The notes under the pieces are model-generated. The model was not told the DNA's origin and did no database searches. It worked only from the letters and a program-made list of their open reading frames with translations. Of a stretch of DNA of 64,000 nucleotides, positions 40,301 through 51,093 are shown piece by piece. This DNA comes from Diplonema japonicum (Eukaryota; Euglenozoa; Diplonemea; Diplonemida; Diplonemidae), in assembly GCA_964019335.1 (NCBI GenBank), contig OZ025749.1, positions 248,001-312,000 of the forward strand. Reading direction: 5' to 3'. A program made the position numbers and the translations under genes. Positions within the stretch are counted from its first letter, which is position 1. Each line of letters begins with the position of its first letter.

Positions 40301-42883
40301 CGACATGTGCCACAAATGTAAAGAGCCCCAAGCGATGAAGGGGATCTCGCAGGAGGCTGAGACAACGCAGCTCAAAATACACGACAAGCTGTGTAAAAAG
40401 ATCCAACTGAGGAAGCTGAGGCAGAAGCGGTTACTGTCGGTGATCGCTCAGGTGGAAAAGAAGGTGGCAAACGGAGCAGAATGGCAGGAAAAAGAAGTGG
40501 AACAAGTAATCTCCTTGGTGTGGGAGGTGGGCCTGTGGCAGGACAAGATGGCAACCGACTTCTACGAGGTGCTCACGTACATCAGGGTGACGGCGAGAGA
40601 TTACGACACCTGGGGATTGGTATGGGTTCTTTGTTATTTTCCACCAACAATAAACCAACAGACACTGGCCCACCTGGAAATGACAGTAGAGAAAGGAAGC
40701 CCAGCGTACCAAGTCGGGTTGCGTGATGGTATACACGCCACACTAGGGAACCACAAGCAACCATAAACACAGGTAACATCTTAACGAAGGTGGGCGGTGA
40801 GGAGGTGGATTCCGACGCAGATGCAAAACAGAAAATCGTCTCGATGCTCGAATGCGAAGGGAGGGCCGATCTAGATGTCGTGAAGGAGAAAACCTGGGAC
40901 GGCTTGCTTCAGGAGCTCCGTGAGCAGATGGGCGTCCTGTCTCTCGAGATAGGCGAGGGCGATAAAATATTCGGGGGTGCCTTCGTGGCATTCAGCTCCG
41001 GTAACCTCCCTAATGTCACCAGAACAAACGGAGGGAACTCTCTCTTCATCTTCGGGCCGGGGAATTGGTTCCGGTTGCTGTCGTACAAAATCGTGAAGGA
41101 CCCGAACTTCGAAAAGATCATCCTCATGTGCATCCTGTGCTCGAGCATTCTCATGGTCGCGGAGAACCCGCGTAACGAGGCCACCGGCGACTGGGGTACA
41201 GCGCTGGTTGTGTCGAACTACATCTTCACAGGAACCTTCATCTTGGAAATGCTTATGAAGATAATCGCGTTCGGGTTAATCCTCGGCAAGGGTACCCCGA
41301 ACGACCCGCCGTACCTGAAGGACAAGTGGAACGTTTTGGACGGAACCATCGTGTTTTTCGCGATCCTGTCGATCGCGTTGGTCGGGTACAATTTCTCTAT
41401 TCTGAAGGTGCTCCGTGCGTTCCGTGCTCTGCGTCCTCTTCGGGTCATCTCGCGGAACAGAGGCTTGCGGATGGTGGTCATCACACTGCTGAGGTCCATC
41501 TCCTCAATCGGAAATGTCGCATTTGTCACGTTCATCGTCTTCCTCGTGTTCGGGATTCTCGGGGTTCAATTATTTGCAGGGAAATTGTACCGATGCACAG
41601 ACCCGATGGTTATCAACCGTCTGGCGTGTAATGGGTACTTTGTTGATGAATCGGGCGATTTAAGCCGGCGGATCTGGCGGACGGACCACTTCGGGAACTT
41701 TGACAACATTTACAACTCCATCCTGACGCTGTTCGAGGTCGCCACGCTAGAGCTATGGACGACCATCATGTACCGAGCGATCGACGGGATCTCTTATGAT
41801 AGAGCGCCAGAACGGGATTACAACCAAGCCACGGCGTTGTTCTTCATAGGGTTTGTCATCGTGGGGTCGTTTTTCATTCTTAACCTGTTCGTGGGTTTTG
41901 TAATATTCAATTTCGCGAAGGTCAAGGCGGAGGAGGACGGGTCCGGTGTGACGCACATTTCTCCGGAACAAAAACTGTGGATGGAGACACAGCAGATGAT
42001 GTTGAACTTCAGGCCGATGGTCAAGATGGTGGTTGCCGGGAACAGCCCGTGGCGGAGGAGGCTTCATTGTTTTTGCATTTCAAATACCTTCGAGATTTTT
42101 ATCGGGGTCGCGATCTTGTTGAACGTGGTTGTAATGAGCCTTGAACACAACGGGATGTCCAAGGAGTGGGAATTCTCGTTGTGGTTGCTCAATATCTTCT
42201 TCATGATCGTGTTCCTCGTCGAGGCGGCCGCGAAGCTCCTCGCGTTCGGGTCGTCCTACTTAAAAGACCCGTGGAACCGCTTCGACTTCGCCTTGGTCAT
42301 ACTGTCTATAGTTCAGTTTCTTTTGTTCATGTTGTCGATGGGTATCCCTGTCAAGTCTTACATCCTACGTGTTGGTAGAGTTTTCCGAATTATGAGAATT
42401 GTTCGTTTGGTGAAGTCTGCGAAGGACGTCCGTATTCTTCTGGAGACCATTTGGTACTCCCTGCCGCACATTGCGAACATTGGTGCTTTTTTGTGTTTGT
42501 TGTTCTTCATATACTCTGTGTTGGGGGTCAAGCTGTTCGCGAAGGTGAAGCGCGGGCAGTACCTCACGAAACACGCGAACTTCGAGTCGTTCCCAAGGGC
42601 GCTCATGATGCTGATCCGCATGGCCACAGGGGAGAACTGGAACGGTGTGATGCACGAGACCATGGTCACTTCACCTGACTGCAGCACCGAGCTGGACAAC
42701 TGCGGTGAACCAGCCGCTCCTTTGTACTACCTGTCGTTTCTGCTGCTTGCGACATTCATTTTGACAAACTTGTTCGTCGCTATCATCCTCGACAACTTCC
42801 GGACGACAATTCTAATCGAGAAAAGTGATCTGAGAATGACCGATTTACACACGGTATAATATTTACATACGGGAAAAAAAAAA

Positions 42884-42918
<35 letters not shown>

Positions 42919-43597
42919 AGTTCATCGAACGATGGGCTGACTTCGACCCTGATGCAACGCTTAAGATACCGACCTCGAAGCTGCCCTTCTTGCTGGAGCA
43001 GATCGGGACCCCTTTGGGGATACGGAGGAGGGACTCGAGGATTGATATTCTGAATAGAACTAAGTATGTTTTTTTTTTTCCCTTTTTTTTTTCCGAGGGT
43101 ATCTCTTTTTAAAAAAAAAAAATAGATCTTATTGCATCCCCGAGCATGGGGGTGTTATCCACTTTATCGAGACGCTGATCCCCCTTGCAAGGCTGGTCAT
43201 GGTGACTGAAGGGGACCTCGGCTACACCGAGCTGCGCAACCAAGAAGAGCAGTGGCGGCAGGCCTTCCCGGACATCAATGACCTCCCTTTGCTGAGGTTC
43301 CGGCAACGCCGCGTTACGGTCGATCAGTACTTTTCATCAACCTATATCGCTGCTGCTTATCGGCGGGCTGTCACGTGCAGGCATTACTATATTCAAAAGG
43401 ACCTGAACAGGAAGAGAAGACGAAAGTGGCAGCTTCTGAACATGGTATCAAGCAATTTGTCGTGTTGTGGTATGGGAGGAAAGCAAAGAAAAAAAAAAAA
43501 GAAATCCACAGAAGAAAGTGAAGAATGTGAAGGTCAAGCGCCCCGCACCAGTACCGAGGTCTTTGACATCTCAACGGCACCTGATTTGCACCAGTGA
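37398..43597 (+). CDS. four-domain voltage-gated Ca2+ channel alpha-1-like protein with PDZ-like domain in the II-III linker
   Basis: Exons 37398-40619, 40662-40728, 40773-42853, 42921-43063 and 43126-43597 give 1994 aa. Four six-helix repeats are present. S4 sensors include LRTLRVLRPLR (I), FRALRLLRVFK (II), LRAFRALRPLR (III) and RVGRVFRIMRIVR (IV). Pore residues are TLEGW (Glu349), TRDDW (Asp703), TLELW and TGENW, an E/D/E/E ring that predicts Ca2+ selectivity. Repeat I has a long Cys-rich extracellular turret. In the II-III linker, splicing two short introns builds a PDZ-like segment: WGLTLAHL ... VEKGSPAYQVGLRDGNI ... KVGGEEV. After repeat IV come the family's EF-hand-like region (FIERWADFDP ... 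PLG) and an IQ-like helix (YIAAAYRRAVTCRHYY). Likely a plasma or flagellar membrane channel. Confidence 0.9.
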
Positions 43598-43988
43598 TGG
43601 ACGAGAAAAAGAAGAAAAAGTGTGTTCCCCCTTTCACTTCTGTGATTGGTGTGCCTCCGATAAGAAAGAAAGAAAAAAAGGGGAGGGGAAAGTGCTTCTT
43701 GCTTTATTTTAGTATTTTTTTTCCTCCCCCCCGTTTCTCCCAACAACAGTACCTTTTCCCCCTCCTCCCCCCCCCCCCCCCCCCTGTGTTTAGTTGTTGA
43801 ATAAAAAAAAAAGAAAAAGAGGAGAGGGAAATCCACAAAAAAGAAAAAGAAAGAAAGAAACGTAGTGTTTTCACACTGCACCATTCTTTCTTCTTCATTT
43901 TTTTTTTTTTTTTTATATAAAAAAAAATGAAACCACCAAAAAAAAAAAAAATCTTCCTCCAGGAGAAAATCTGAGGGAGGGGGAGGGC
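43598..43988. other. intergenic DNA
   Basis: Homopolymer-rich; TTCCTCCAG (43954-43962) precedes the next ATG by about 27 bases and may be a splice acceptor. Confidence 0.5.
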
Positions 43989-44475
43989 ATGGGTTGCGGT
44001 GCATCGGGGATCGAGAATGTCAACAACACCCAAGAAAAGGTCGCGATGCCGACGAAGGAGGTGCTCACCAGCAGGTGGTTGAAACACGAGTTCAAAGAGT
44101 TCGACATGCCTGTCTACGGCTGCCGGTTTACATCAGACATGTCCAGCATAGTAGCAGGGGGCCGCGGGGGGCAGATTAAGGTCATACGAATAGCAGACGG
44201 CACTGTGACCTCACACCTCGACGGGCACAGAGGCTTCGTCCTGTCACTGGCCGTCTCCTCCGACAACCTGGTCTGCTCAACAAGTGACGACAGAACTGTG
44301 CGGTTATGGAGGCTCAACACCACGAACGACACATTGTCCAACGAGGTGCTCACGGAACTGTCAGGCCACACCCACAAGGTCTACTCATCCGACTTCACAC
44401 GTGACGGACGGCACCTTCTAACAGCGTCCATGGACAAGACAGTGCGGGTATTTATTTATTATTTTTTTTTTTCCA

Positions 44476-44515
<40 letters not shown>

Positions 44516-45122
44516 CTGGGATGTTGAAACAAGCCAACACGTCACGACCCTCACAGGCCACACCAAGGCGATATTCTCAGCAACGTTCTCACCAGACAAC
44601 TCCCTCGTGGTTTCAGGCGGCGACGACACCCTCGTGAACATGTGGGACTGGAGGTCGGGAAAGCTGGTGAAGACATTCAAAGGACATCAGAAAACAGTGT
44701 GGAGCTCACGGCTAACAGACGACAACCAGACTATGGTCTCAGGCGGCATGGACGGTGGGGTCAAGGTGTGGGACGTCGGTGAGGGTGTCATCGTGAAGGA
44801 TCTACGCGCCAATGACGCTCCCGTCCACTGCACCCTGTTCACCAACAACGGACGGAACATCATTTCCTGCGGCAGGGACAACACCATCCGCATCTGGTCT
44901 ACCGAAGGGGAGCGGATCGACACCCTCAGGGGGCACCACGGGACTGTCTACTCCATTGCCAGCTCGCCTTCTCTCTTGGTCTCTTGCGGGCTAGATCGCT
45001 CCCTTAAGGTCTGGGAGCTGCCAACGGAAGCCTGCCCAGAAGCCGCCCCTGAAGATATCGAATTTGATTTTGATGATGAACCGGTCCCTACAGAAGAGGA
45101 TCCTTGGTCAGGGGTTGAATAG
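43989..45122 (+). CDS. WD40 beta-propeller protein with N-terminal acylation motif
   Basis: Exons 43989-44447 and 44514-45122 give about 355 aa. The N-terminus MGCGASGIEN fits myristoylation at Gly2 and palmitoylation at Cys3. It is followed by about seven WD repeats; clear endings are RTVRLWRL, KTVRLWDV, TLVNMWDW, GGVKVWDV, NTIRIWST and RSLKVWEL. A 66-bp intron (GTATTTATTT ... poly A ... AAG) sits exactly inside a repeat; removing it rebuilds KTVRLWDV. It is a multiple of three without a stop, so retention would insert a Lys-rich loop. The last 30 residues are acidic (EDIEFDFDDEPV). A membrane-tethered scaffold is likely; the precise role is unknown. Confidence 0.85.
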
Positions 45123-45195
45123 GGTTTTGGATCGACTTCCGAGAGAAAGTTGATACGCGGGAGGGAGGGAGGAAGGAATGCCGACACAAGTATCT

Positions 45196-45229
<34 letters not shown>

Positions 45230-46471
45230 TTTTTTTTTTTTCCGTCAACAAAAAAAAAAGTAAAAAAAATATATATATTCCCCCTCCAAAATTGTATTTC
45301 CCCTCCTTGTCGACAACTTAGTTGTGGATATTACAACACGCACCGTGTGGGTATGATAGCATTCCCCCTTCCCCCCACTTTTGTTCAGAAAAACGCAATT
45401 TCTCAATCCAATGGGGAGGTCTAGTTTGCATAGGGGGAGGGGGTTTCACACTTGTAACAAAAAAAAAAAAAAAAAAAAAAAAAACGCCGAATAATGTTGT
45501 GTAAGTTAATGGAAGCGGTGGGGTGGGGTGGGGGTGGGGGCGGCCGGTATTCAGTATTCTTTGCATTCCTTTTCTTCTTCTTTTTTTTTTTTTTTAAACT
45601 TCTCCTTCCCTTACCACATAAGGGGCAGTCTCCATAGTGGGATTTTGCCCTGTGCCTCACTGCGCTTCTTTTTTCTCCACTTGACGACCAAGACTTCCTT
45701 ACTAAGAAGAAAGGCCATAGAATGCGATGTCTTTGGTTGCTAAAGTTAAGTCGAGGTGGCCACTTTACTCCTCGAGCCACACCGCCTGAGATGCCGTCCA
45801 TCTCATTGCGACAAACTGTGCACACCGAAACTTTATCGAAGATTGTGTTTTTTCTTGTGAGGCGCCCGGTATCTAGAAGAAGAGATTACACAACCCCACA
45901 TCGCGATCAGGCTGGTTGTCGCCAAAGCAAATCTCCTTTAAGAATCCCTCGTGCCCTATTTGTTGAAAAAAACTCGACGAATTTTGATTCTTCATTTAGC
46001 CAGCAGAAAACTTTGGAGATTTGAAGGGGCGTGCCGTGCCATCATTTTTTTTTTTTTTTTTTTTTTTTTTTTGCCTTGCCTTTTTCCCTTCTCCACTTGA
46101 GCTTGCATTCGTGCTGTCCCCTCATATATTATTATCTTTCTCCACACCCGCCCCCCACACCCGCTCCCCCTTTTTTTGTTGCCTTCATATGACACCGCAT
46201 TTGCTAGATTGACATATATCCCCTCCCTCCCTCCCTCCCTTACTCTGTGGTTGCTTTTCTTCTTCTTTTTTTTTTGCCGCTTTTTTGCCAAAAAAAAAAT
46301 AAAGGGGGGAGGGGGGGAAATGATGTCCTTGCATATCATTTTGTCCCCCCCCCCCCACCCTCATGGTTCCCTGCTCAACCCCTACGCCCTGAAAAGTGTA
46401 AGGAAAAAGTTCATTTTTTTTTTTTTAATGCAGTGAAAGGTCGGTCAAATTTCAGGCACAAGAAAAAGAAA
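45123..46471. other. intergenic DNA, nothing recognised
   Basis: Poly(T), poly(A) and C/G-rich tracts with a more balanced stretch at 45600-46020 that shows only short frames and no known domain or RNA. Close to the next gene, TTTAATGCAG (46426-46435) and ATTTCAG (46450-46456) are possible splice acceptors. Confidence 0.45.
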
Positions 46472-46817
46472 ATGGGTGGTCCAATATTGAGGGTGTTGCT
46501 GCAAGTAGGAGGGCTGCTTAGTAGGGCAGTTGTGAGGGCTGGGATGGAGGCGTGGCGCATAGAATCACAAAGAGGGGGGACAACAGCTGCATGGCAGGCA
46601 CGGGAGGCGACTCGCGAGATGACAATAAAGGAAGCTCTGCAGATCCTCAACGTGGAACCGAAATCCCCGGAAAATCTGAACAGCAACGAAATGAAACAAG
46701 TGGAGGAAAACTACCAGAGATACTTCAACGAAAACGCACCGGAAGAAAGCGGTCCTGGGGGCTCCGCATACCTGCAAGGGAAGGTTCTTGCTGCGTACCA
46801 GCACATCAAAAAAATCT

Positions 46818-46819
<2 letters not shown>
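46472..46819 (+). CDS. PAM16: Pam16/Tim16 (MAGMAS), mitochondrial import motor subunit
   Basis: The 115-aa protein has a hydrophobic, basic N-terminus (GGPILRVLLQVGGLLSRAVV) typical of Pam16, then a J-like domain with MTIKEALQILNVEPKSPENL and a YQRYFNENAPEESGPGGSAY stretch, and the family ending SAYLQGKVLAAYQHI. As in all Pam16 proteins the HPD triad of true J-proteins is absent. Pam16 pairs with Pam14/18 at the TIM23 channel and restrains its stimulation of mtHsp70. Length is normal for the family. The ATG at 46472 follows an A-rich leader after two AG acceptor candidates. No intron. Confidence 0.88.
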
Positions 46820-46848
<29 letters not shown>

Positions 46849-46964
46849 TTCGTTTTCTGATGAAGCACAGTATTTTTAAGTGTCTCGATCAAAAAAAAAA
46901 AAAAAAAAGAAAAGAGAAACAAAAAAAGGAGAGAAGGGAGAGAAAAAGAAAAAAGAAAAAAAAA

Positions 46965-49954
46965 ATGTTCGGCATGAAGGAGGCAAAACCCCTTCAAGAC
47001 ATGGACGAGACGGAGCTAAGGGCCCGCATAGCTGAGATGGCACTGGAGAAGGAATCGCAGTCCACGAAAATGGAAGACAAGAATATGGAGATCGACGAAT
47101 TGAAAAAAACGATAAAAATGTATGCCGATGAGAACAAGAAACTGAACCTGCTGAGGAGAGGCAACGGGACCCCAAGGGGCGGCAGCCACGTCCTCAGGGA
47201 TGAGCTCGCTAGAACACAGGTACATGTTACTATTTTAAAAAAATGAAAAAGAAAAGAAACCAATAAAAAAAAAAAGGCACACAACGACGACCTGCAAAAA
47301 GCAAACGCACACTTCTCAAAAAGCTTGAACGCTGCCGAGAAGCAGCTCACCGCCTCCAATGTCGCCGTGGTGTGGGCACACACACAGGTTTGTGTTTAAA
47401 GGGGGGGGCCGAATAATTCCCTCCCAAATAATGTGTTTTTTCCCAAATTCTTTTTTTTTTCCGGGGATTTTTCCACTCCAAATTTCCCAAATAATTCCCG
47501 ATCTCCTTTTTTTTTTTTTTTTTTGAGGGGACGGGGGGGGGGGGGGCTGTAGAGCTGTAGACGTGGCTGACGCCCGACCAAGAAGTGGAAGGCAGTTTAT
47601 TTTATTCAGAATGTAATGCCAAGCCCAGGCACTGTTCATCAGACTTTCAATCTTAAACCTCTTTAAAATGGCCTTCTTACCCCCTACGGATGAGGACTGG
47701 TACGTGTACGACGGGCAGTTGAACGCAAACCCGTGCGGGTGAAGAGCCTGAGGAGCAGGAGCAAGAGCAGGAAGAAGTACATGAAAACAAGAGGAGACGC
47801 CGTGAGTACACCGTGGCGGAGAAGTTGTGGATAATTGCCTTGTGCAAGACGGCGGGTGCGGAGGTGGTGTCGCGGAAGTACGCCTTCGCAGGCGTGACCT
47901 TGCCAGTATTATGGCAAATGAACAGGCGTACATCGACTTGTTCAATAGCCGCGACGCCAAGGCGAGGGTGAGGAGGAGGGCCCCAGGAGGCGGGAGGCCC
48001 CCACAGTTTCCTGACCAGGAAAAAAAAGCGGGGGACGAGATCCGCAAATTACGGGAAGAAAAAAAGCCCTGCACCAACCTGCAGGCCCGACAACTTCTCC
48101 AAAAGAAAATCCGCCAGTCCGACCCCGTCAACAGCAATTGTGTGCTGTCTGACAAGGTCTTCGCCTCCTTCCTCAAGAGGCAAAACCTTAGTGAGAAGAA
48201 GGTCAGCAGGCTGAAGGGGAAACCGGTGGCGGAGAGGAAGCTTGAAGCTGCACGCTTCTTTAAGTTCCTGCACTCCGTCCACCGACTCTGTCCGACTGCA
48301 ATAATTTGCAACATGGACGAGTCGCCTATCTGCCCACTCGGCAAACGCCTCCTCCGCGTCGTCGGCCCGGTTGGGGAGGATGCCGACATAGACGACCCCA
48401 CGATCGCTGCCAAAAGGCTCGCCAGTGCGATCATCACCATCATCAACACCACCGACAAGCAACCAGAGCCCATCGTGTTGCTGAAGAAGGACAGGCTCCC
48501 GTCCCAGGGAGAAATAGACAAGTGCAAAGGGGTGCAGGTCGCAGCATGCGAAAGTGGAGTTGTGGGTTCTGACTTTTTTATTAATGTCTACATCCCATAC
48601 TTGCGTGCTGCGGTGCCTGAAGATGCGACGGTGCTGCTGATTTTGGACTCAGCCAGAGGCCACATCAGCGATGCAAGCAAGGCGGCCATGAAGGCTGCAA
48701 AGATTATACCAGCTGTGATCCCTGGTGGGCTTACCACGGATCTACAACTTTTAGACGTTTTTTATTTTTCGTTATTTAAACTCCATTTTGAGGGGTTAGG
48801 AGGGCTGTGGCATGCCAAAGCAACTGAGGCGGGACGTGGGTCGATGACTGCAGCAGAGCGCCGTATCAACGTGGCACTGTGGGTAGGGCAGGCACATGAG
48901 AAGGTCATGCAACTGCTCGACACCTCTACCTGTATGCGGTCTCTCGGCTACCTACCAGGTAGTTCCGTGGAGACCATACAGCTAAGAGCACTTGGCGAAG
49001 TAAGCACTTTGAAGGAGTCGGACCCTTTAGACAGTGCAGCACAGAACGTTGTTGCGGGTGTGACAACGGACACTACACCCGAGACTCCAGCCTCCCAAGC
49101 CCTTGCAGTTTCTCAAACCCCGACAGACTCCCAAGAAGCTTCTCAAGCCCCAGCGGCCTCTCAGACCCCCGCAACCTCCCAGCAACCACCTAACGCCAAA
49201 ACCAGGCGGATTGTCTGCGACGTTTGTGGGTTCTCCACAGCCTGGGAGAAGAACTGGCAAGAACACAAGACCAAGAAGTGCTCCAAGCCCCGCTCCCTGT
49301 TATCCATGTGGCAGGCCCCCCAGCCCAAATAAGTACAACCCAAATAAGTGTATTCCAAATAATTCTTTTTTTTTTTGGAGCCCAAACACCCCCCCTCCAC
49401 TGCCCAAATAAAGGGATTATTCGGGGGGCCCCTTTAAAAAAAAAAAAAAAATCCTTCTTAAACAACAGCTCAAAGTCGTCGCGCAAGAGGTGCAGGCCCT
49501 CAACGCCGATTTAGAGCAGGTTCAAGGAACACAACTAAGGGGAAAGAAAGCACGCAGGTCTGTCAGCCCCGGCCCGCACCACGGAGAAGCAGCTCAGAAG
49601 GTCCTCTCCGACCTGTGCACTCTGATTACACAGACAGACCAAGGAGTGCAGGCGTTGAGGAAGAGATTCGTCACCTTGGATATCGAAGAGAAGGTGAAGG
49701 AGCTTGAGACGCAACTGAAACAGTGGAAGACAAAGGCAGAAAGGCAGATGGGAGAGGTGGACAAGATGGACATCGAGAACAGGGAACTGAGGGACAGGCT
49801 TAACAACGGGGGCTTCCCCATGCCGAAGGAGGAGTCGACACGCATTGTGCAGCCGGAAGTCATCAGGATGCCAAGCCATGCGGCACATAGCGTCAATTCC
49901 GAGCACTGGCCTGTGAGGTCTGTTGCTTGTCAGACACCGAAGGGAGATGAACAG

Positions 49955-50010
<56 letters not shown>

Positions 50011-50288
50011 CCTCAAACAATACATAGTGGATTTGGAGTGTCAGTGGGGACCGGTCGCCTCGTGCAGGGAGGTCTGCTGCTACAAGTGTCTGGGATGCAC
50101 CCCCAGGGCCTGGGGTGACCCCTCCGGCGTCTCCCAGTTGGAACTCCCCTTCCCAGACATATGACTCGCCTAAAGCGCGACGCACGACCTCACCCGGCCG
50201 CAGCCATAAGGGTCTTGTGTCCTCAGCCGTTCTGAGGCGCCATATTGGTAGCCGCAGCCCCTTCAGGGGGAGTAATGCCTATGCGTGA
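46965..50288 (+). CDS. coiled-coil protein with a transposon in intron 2, 370 aa
   Basis: Exons 46965-47219, 47277-47387, 49469-49954 and 50028-50288 join without frame change: 85 + 37 + 162 codons and a last exon of 86 codons plus TGA. The protein is largely coiled coil: residues 10-60, then AHNDDLQKANAHFSKSLNAA, then LKVVAQEVQALNADLEQV and a further helix with VKELETQLKQWKTKAE. The tail is Ser/Arg/Pro-rich. Intron 2 is 2081 bp and contains an entire transposon; introns 1 and 3 are 57 and 73 bp with homopolymers. All boundaries are GT-AG. No family is recognised; a cytoskeletal role is likely but unproven. That the flanking exons remain open argues the intron is still spliced efficiently. 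Confidence 0.7.
47395..49438 (+). mobile_element. pogo/Fot1-like (Tc1-mariner superfamily) transposon inside an intron
   Basis: The ends are imperfect inverted repeats: left TTTAAAGGGGGGGGCCGAATAA (from 47395), right ...TTATTCGGGGGGCCCCTTTAAA (to about 49438). TTTAAA appears at both edges and could include a TA duplication. Subterminal regions repeat CCCAAATAA several times on each side (near 47423, 47484, 49325, 49338, 49350, 49403), possible transposase binding sites. The cargo is one transposase gene in the same direction as the host gene. Confidence 0.8.
47668..49332 (+). pseudogene. pogo-like DDE transposase, nearly intact but frame-broken at the N-terminus
   Basis: The long frame from about 47910 to 49332 carries the catalytic DDE_1 domain: NMDESPIC (first Asp), LLILDSARGHIS (second Asp) and IPGGLTTDLQLLDV (third Asp), the order of pogo/Tigger/jerky transposases. 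A C-terminal C2H2-like finger, CDVCGFSTAWEKNWQEHKTK followed by KC, is an extra. The N-terminal helix-turn-helix (EYTVAEKLWIIALCKTAG, about 47800-47855) lies in another frame, and the first Met segment (47668) in a third. Two single-base shifts or two roughly 20-nt introns would be needed, so I call it broken, with caution. Confidence 0.75.
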
Positions 50289-50349
50289 GGAGATTTTTTT
50301 TTTTTCTTTTTCTGATCTCCCCCTTCCCTCTTTTGCTAAAGAAAAGAGT

Positions 50350-50405
<56 letters not shown>

Positions 50406-51093
50406 AAGTGTGTGCTCTCTTCCTCTCTTTTTATGATCTATTTATGCCCTTTATAAGTGGGGGGAAAAAAAAAAGAAAAAAGAAGGGGGTGAAAAAAAAA
50501 AAGAAAGAAAAAAAAAAGAAAACAAGATGATATGTGCGACTTGTTTTTACCTTGTATTGTACCGACTTTTTTTGATTTTTTTTTTGATTCTTAAATGAAG
50601 TTACAGGGGCGAGCGCAGGGGAGGAGATAAAAAAGAAAAGGATGGAAAAGAAGAAGAAATAACCCTTTTTTTTATATAGATCTGAAAAAAAGATACGAAT
50701 TGGAAGAGAAAGGTGTCGGGCAGGGAGCGTCCGCAAGAAGGGGTCAGCATCATTAGCAAGATGCGCCGTTGCCCCTTCCCCCCTCCCACGATTTTCTCTT
50801 TTTTTCATTTATAAAAAAAAAAGAAGTTTTTCAGGTTCGCTCTTTTTATTTTTTGTTGTACCTAGTTTCTCTCTTTATTTTTTGTCGCGCAAAATTTTCC
50901 CAATACTCCCCTCTCTTTTTGTCGCGTTTGCACCACCCCCCACCCCATTTGAAGAATCCGATTTTCTTGTTTGTTTTTCCCCCTTTGTTTTTGCACCCCC
51001 CCCCCCCCCCCCGTTTACCATATTATATTTATACCCTCATTTCTCCCACCCCATGCCTTTGCGTAACTATAAGAAAAAAAAAAAAGAAAGAAA
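50289..51093. other. intergenic DNA
   Basis: Includes a T run of over 50 (50351-50402) and several A runs; a C run at 50996-51012; a TTTTTCAG site at 50826-50833. No gene or RNA recognised. Confidence 0.5.

Noticed and set aside
40620-40661. Reading the channel's II-III linker straight through this 42-bp stretch
   Set aside because: It is open, but it has a GTATGG donor and an AACAG acceptor, and removing it builds a continuous PDZ-like pattern.
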